Positions 60,312 to 64,000 of a stretch of DNA of 64,000 nucleotides are shown one piece after another; within the stretch, counting starts at the first letter, position 1, and the number at the start of each line of letters is the position of its first letter. The notes below the pieces were generated by a model. It was given only the letters and a program-made list of their open reading frames with translations, was not told the DNA's origin and searched no databases. The stretch is from contig CAVVGK010000011.1 of assembly GCA_963747755.1 (NCBI GenBank), positions 62,001 through 126,000 of the forward strand, written 5' to 3'. Source of the DNA: DATFVA01 sp963747755. Its GTDB lineage: Bacteria > Bacteroidota > Ignavibacteria > Ignavibacteriales > Ignavibacteriaceae. The translations under genes were made by a program, and so were the position numbers.

Positions 60312-62825
60312 TTAAAATCCTCTTCCAAATTGAAAATGGAAAAGCCATGAAGGATCCTTTCCGTCAACAATTTTACGATCAAAACCATAACCCAGGTCAA
60401 ATCCTATTAGTCCTATAGGATTGATCATGATTCTTGCTCCAAAACCTACAGACCTCCTCAGGTTGAACGGATCGGTTTTATTCAGATCCTCCCACACATT
60501 TCCTGCTTCAGCGAAAGCGATAAGGTAAAGCGGAATCGGATCGAGAGTAACAGCAAACCTTAATTCAGACGTGTACCGCGTCATCACGCGTCCGCCGATA
60601 ACATTACCAATTGAATTCCTTGGTCCTACTGTACGGTCATCATATCCTCTCAAAGGAGCTGTGGCTATGATGAGTCCGTTGCCGCCCATGTAAAAGAACT
60701 CGAAAGGCTGTATCTGGGTTCCTTTAACTATTTCTTCTATATAGCCCATATCTGCTGATGTATAGAATACCAGTCTGTTTGAATTAAACAACCTTTTGTA
60801 CCACTCAGCTTTAAAACCAAGTTTATAATAATCTACATCTCCCGGAAGCAGCGGTCCCCCGGAAAGTTCACCGTTAAGGGAAATATTGGAACCGGTTGAA
60901 GGAAATATCGGATTATCTATATCTTTCCTGGATATTGTGGCGCCTACAGTATACTGACGCGATTGACCTTCCGCATAATAATTTCCTCCGTTTATTACAT
61001 TGTTATACTGGAACTTGAAGAGTCCTTGTACGTAGAAGAAATCATCCGGCCATTTTAACCTTCTTCCCAGTTTTAATGTTCCACCGGATTGGCGTAAGTC
61101 GTAAATATAAGCCTGCCGGGTATCGAAAACTTCTGCTCCGACGAGTGTAGGAGTATCCATAAACCAGGGTTCTGTGAAGCCAAGGGTAAATGTGCGGTAG
61201 AGACTTCCGACTCCGAACTGCCAGTTAAAGCTTAATATCTGTCCGCCTCCGAGCTGGAACGGTTCGGCAATCGAAAAGTTAGTTAGAGTTATTCCCACAG
61301 AGCCGCTGAAACCGAAACTTCCGCTGTATCCGACAGATGCGTTCAGGTAGTCACTTGATTTTTCTTCAACATTAAATACTACGTTAACAGTACTGTCATT
61401 TGTAAGAGAATAATCGATCGCCTGGGGACCGTACAGTTTTTCTACATTGAAGTACTGAAGGTTTGCCAGCTGCTGAACACTCCTAAGTAATAACCCGCGG
61501 TTAAAATAATCACCGGGAATTGTGTAAAGTTCCCTTCTTATTACTTTATCCTTAGTCTTATCATTTCCGGTTATATCAACTTTACCAACCCTGAACTGGT
61601 TTCTTTCTTCAATGCGTATGGCAATATCCATAGAATCCGGGGGGACTTTATTTTCTGTTGCCTGCACATTGTAAGTCAGGTAACCGTTGTCGAGGTAAAG
61701 TGAAGAAAGGTCGGATTGCTTCTCATTTCCGTGCAGGTTCCTCTCGAATTTCTCGTAATCATATATGTCGCCTTTTGCAAAATCGAGTCTCTGCCTTAAA
61801 ACAGCATCCGGAAATACTGTATTTCCGGTAAAGGTAATATTTCTAACTTTATACTGAGGACCCTCATAAACGTTTATGAGTATCTCAAGATCTTTATTGT
61901 CATTATAATAAATGAGCGAATCGGATAGTATCTCTGCATCCCTGTAGCCGTGCTTCTGGTAGAACTTTACAACAAGCTCTTTGTCTTCCTTATATTTATC
62001 AGGATGGAATTGGGCACTGCTCCAGAACTTCCACCATTTTGATTCTTCAGTTTCATCCATTGCCCCACGGAGGTCTGAAGCATCGAAAGCGTGATTCCCT
62101 GTAAATTCTATTTTTCTGACGGTTACTTCTTCACCTTCATTCACAACAAGTTTGAGAAGTATTCTTTCTTTTATCCTCGATATCAGGTCGGAATAGGTAA
62201 TCTCACTTTTAGGATATTCAACCCGGTATTCATCTGGAAGATCCTTCTCATTACGCCAGGTTACAACTATATCATCTTCTGTTGTATCAGCTGCGAAGTA
62301 ATCAAACCTTTCGGTGTTTACTTTTGCATTGAGGTATCCATCGTCTGCGTAAAGCTTAAGAACACGCTGTTCGAAGTTTGTAATTTCTTGGGGTTTTAAT
62401 ATTTGTCCCCTTATAAAATTAGATTTCTTCTCGATATCATCTGCATCGAGCTCATCGTTGCCTTCAATAACCAGTTTTTCAAAGCGGGGGTACTCCCTCA
62501 CCCTAACTAACAGGAAGATCCCGTTGTCGAGCTGCTTCTCTATTTCAATTTCAACATTTGAAAAGATATTGAGTGACCAGAGCTGCTTTATTGCATTCAT
62601 TGTCTGATCTCCGGGCACCTGGATCTCGTCTCCTACTTTCAGTCCGCTGTTGGCTATAATCGTATTTGCGTCGGCCGATTGGTTCCCTTCAACAGAGATA
62701 CCAAGCACTTTGTAAATCTTAGGCTGCTGCTGCTGATTCTGAGCTTGCAGAAAACCGCATCCCAGCAGGAAAATGAATACAATATATGAATAATTAAACA
62801 GTTTCTTTAGGGAGGGTTGAGACAT
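60312..62825 (-). CDS. bamA: Outer membrane protein assembly factor BamA
   Basis: The 837-residue product has a signal peptide (about 1-28), five POTRA-type domains (about 38-440; YKVLGISVEGNQSADANTI opens the first) and a 16-strand barrel (about 470-837) ending in F. The GPRNSIGNVIGG segment and RGYDDRTVGP loop (VRGF-like) are visible. It inserts barrel proteins in the outer membrane. Its start overlaps the uppS end by 32 bp, with an internal AAAAAGG as ribosome binding site. Confidence 0.95.
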   Translation of the reverse strand: MSQPSLKKLFNYSYIVFIFLLGCGFLQAQNQQQQPKIYKVLGISVEGNQSADANTIIANSGLKVGDEIQVPGDQTMNAIKQLWSLNIFSNVEIEIEKQLDNGIFLLVRVREYPRFEKLVIEGNDELDADDIEKKSNFIRGQILKPQEITNFEQRVLKLYADDGYLNAKVNTERFDYFAADTTEDDIVVTWRNEKDLPDEYRVEYPKSEITYSDLISRIKERILLKLVVNEGEEVTVRKIEFTGNHAFDASDLRGAMDETEESKWWKFWSSAQFHPDKYKEDKELVVKFYQKHGYRDAEILSDSLIYYNDNKDLEILINVYEGPQYKVRNITFTGNTVFPDAVLRQRLDFAKGDIYDYEKFERNLHGNEKQSDLSSLYLDNGYLTYNVQATENKVPPDSMDIAIRIEERNQFRVGKVDITGNDKTKDKVIRRELYTIPGDYFNRGLLLRSVQQLANLQYFNVEKLYGPQAIDYSLTNDSTVNVVFNVEEKSSDYLNASVGYSGSFGFSGSVGITLTNFSIAEPFQLGGGQILSFNWQFGVGSLYRTFTLGFTEPWFMDTPTLVGAEVFDTRQAYIYDLRQSGGTLKLGRRLKWPDDFFYVQGLFKFQYNNVINGGNYYAEGQSRQYTVGATISRKDIDNPIFPSTGSNISLNGELSGGPLLPGDVDYYKLGFKAEWYKRLFNSNRLVFYTSADMGYIEEIVKGTQIQPFEFFYMGGNGLIIATAPLRGYDDRTVGPRNSIGNVIGGRVMTRYTSELRFAVTLDPIPLYLIAFAEAGNVWEDLNKTDPFNLRRSVGFGARIMINPIGLIGFDLGYGFDRKIVDGKDPSWLFHFQFGRGF

Positions 62826-63612
62826 TCTTTAAGCCTTTTTCATTCTTTTTTATTTGTTCACTTACTTTACCAAATCTCCGCTCTCTTTTTTGGAAGCTTT
62901 TAATCGCCTCATAGAGATGGACCCTTTTAAAATTCGGCCAGTACACATCAGTAATATAAAATTCGGTATAGGCGATCTGCCATAGAAGAAAGTTGCTGAC
63001 CCTGAATTCTCCGCTTGTCCTTATAAGCAGGTCGGGATCAGGCATATTATGTGTCGTAAGGAAACCTGAAAAAGCGGCCTCATTAATATCTTCTGTTGAT
63101 AATTCATTCTTCGAAACTTTCTCGGCAACTTTTTTAATTCCTTCAAGAATCTCCCATCTTCCGCTGTAGCTCAGTGCGAGATTCAAAGTCATTTTCTTGT
63201 TCCTGGAAGTCCTTTTCATATCCTCTTTCAGCCGGTTACGGACTTCATTGGGAAGTGATTCAATATTCCCGATAGTGGTAAGTTTAATATCGTTCTCCAT
63301 CAGTTCATCGGTGCGGTCTTTAAGACTTTTAAGCAGCAGACGCATAAGGGTAGACACTTCATCCTTAGGTCTTTTCCAGTTTTCTGTTGAGAATGTATAA
63401 AGTGTAAGGAATTTAACCCCTATTTGTGCACACGCTTCAACGATATCCCGAACGGTATCGACACCTTTTTTATGGCCTGCAGCCCTTGGCAGTCCTTTCC
63501 CCCGGGCCCATCTCCCGTTCCCGTCCATTATTATGGCAATGTGAACCGGAATCACGCCTGATTTTTTTAGACCCTGCTGAAGCTTTTCATCCTGTTCAGT
63601 ATGTCTGACCAA
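62794..63612 (-). CDS. uppS: Isoprenyl transferase (undecaprenyl diphosphate synthase)
   Basis: The 272-residue product is a cis-prenyltransferase: HIAIIMDGNGRWARGKGLPRAAGH with catalytic D30, LYTFSTENWKRP, and LIRTSGEFRVSNFLLWQ. It makes the C55 lipid carrier for peptidoglycan and LPS sugars. It starts the minus-strand envelope array 25 bases after a strong promoter. The C-terminus (NEKGLKNVSTLPKETV) is overlapped by bamA. Confidence 0.95.
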   Translation of the reverse strand: MVRHTEQDEKLQQGLKKSGVIPVHIAIIMDGNGRWARGKGLPRAAGHKKGVDTVRDIVEACAQIGVKFLTLYTFSTENWKRPKDEVSTLMRLLLKSLKDRTDELMENDIKLTTIGNIESLPNEVRNRLKEDMKRTSRNKKMTLNLALSYSGRWEILEGIKKVAEKVSKNELSTEDINEAAFSGFLTTHNMPDPDLLIRTSGEFRVSNFLLWQIAYTEFYITDVYWPNFKRVHLYEAIKSFQKRERRFGKVSEQIKKNEKGLKNVSTLPKETV

Positions 63613-63640
63613 ATTCTGTCCTAAAAATTGATTAAGCGTG

Positions 63641-63671
63641 TAAAATTAACCCTAAGCCCTCTGAATGTCAA
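63641..63671 (-). promoter_or_regulatory. Strong promoter for the uppS-bamA envelope array
   Basis: On the minus strand TTGACA (63666-63671), 17-base spacer, TAATTTTA (63641-63648). Perfect -35, -10 of four to five of six, spacing as in the prs promoter, with a leader of about 25 bases. Confidence 0.75.
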
Positions 63672-63785
63672 GGTAGACACTCAGTCTTATCCGGGAGTTA
63701 TAGCTGCAAATATACCGCGCTTAAACGATAATAAAAGGGTAAAAAAGATTAGTTCTTAAACCAGTTATCCGTCTAAAATAAAACT

Positions 63786-64000
63786 TCAGGATATAGGTAT
63801 TTTACGGGTTCTGCGTGAGTGGTTGATCTGCTGCAGGGACTTATCAATTATACTGAACAGCATTATATTGCTTTTGATATCATTTGAGAGTGAATTTATT
63901 AAGCCTTTCGTAAGCAGAAGATGTTCTTCCGGAACACCTATATATAACACAACTTTTTTCTGTGTGAATTTTGTGCGGCGTGTTGCGAGAAAAGAAATTC
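63786..64000 (-). CDS. C-terminal fragment of a protein running off the window
   Basis: An open minus-strand frame from the right edge to a TGA at 63786-63788, about 70 codons. The product reads TQKKVVLYIGVPEEHLLLTK, then a segment rich in Ser, Asn, Ile and Leu (NSLSNDIKSN), and a basic end RRTRKIPIS. The start lies beyond 64000. No family is recognised from this much; the frame could be a chance open frame, but the hydrophobic/charged pattern looks coding. Confidence 0.45.
   Translation of the reverse strand, partial: ISFLATRRTKFTQKKVVLYIGVPEEHLLLTKGLINSLSNDIKSNIMLFSIIDKSLQQINHSRRTRKIPIS

Noticed and set aside
63613..63785. Additional small gene right of uppS
   Set aside because: Only the uppS promoter and short frames without a binding site are visible here.
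1..64000. tRNA or rRNA genes
   Set aside because: No T-loop GGTTCRANTCC in a cloverleaf context or rRNA-like sequence was found; a few similar words lie inside coding genes.

Overview
The window reads as a chromosomal segment of a diderm, LPS-bearing bacterium of the Fibrobacterota-Chlorobiota-Bacteroidota (FCB) group, most likely Ignavibacteria. The evidence is a C-terminal type IX secretion signal with the NYPNPFNPSTTI signature (near 550), a GldC homologue, an S46 dipeptidyl-peptidase, a DUF2911 protein, an LpxC-FabZ fusion, and AT-rich intergenic DNA carrying small dispersed palindromic repeats. This placement is inferred from gene content; no rRNA or tRNA gene was seen.

Left part (1-33 kb) is mixed accessory and housekeeping DNA. 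A two-piece (frameshifted) secreted YCF48-type repeat protein and outer-membrane proteins are followed by a class V aminotransferase/cytidylate-kinase-like pair. Next comes a four-gene cluster that looks like peptidoglycan recycling: BadF-type amino-sugar kinase, AmpG permease, beta-lactamase-fold hydrolase, exported NagZ-type GH3. The last gene runs into a 60-bp tandem repeat. Then follow a DUF819 membrane protein, small stress-type proteins (YciI, an LEA-like helical protein, PspC), a PQQ-type sugar dehydrogenase, an M6-like metalloprotease, cytochrome bd oxidase cydAB, GldC, an S46 peptidase, phosphomannomutase, a second class V aminotransferase broken by one base, a Lon-family protease overlapping pyruvate kinase, an AmrS-type radical SAM enzyme and an SDR.

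Middle part (33-41 kb): rpmB faces a minus-strand run prs-rplY-pth-hppA-rpsF-ssb-rpsR-rplI (ribosome, PRPP, membrane pyrophosphatase). A clear TTGACA-N17-TATATT promoter lies in front of prs and a bidirectional terminator lies between rpmB and rplI.

Right part (41-64 kb) is one long minus-strand envelope-biogenesis array: uppS (undecaprenyl carrier), bamA, two skp/ompH genes, lpxD, lpxC/fabZ, lpxA, a LipM-like lipoate transferase, panB, a beta-propeller protein, the split heptose genes rfaE1 and rfaE2, tamB, rnr, and a large peptidase-propeller-barrel protein. Together it supplies the lipid carrier, lipid A, heptose, beta-barrel assembly and periplasmic chaperones. A second strong promoter (TTGACA-N17-TAATTT) sits in front of uppS.

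I found no CRISPR array, phage, transposase or defence island. The least ordinary items are two apparent frameshifts, the peptidoglycan-recycling cluster with an exported NagZ, the 60-bp repeat fused to the nagZ 3' end with a related element 1.5 kb away, an SSB with a non-canonical tail, and a recurrent TAnnTTTR promoter -10 element.
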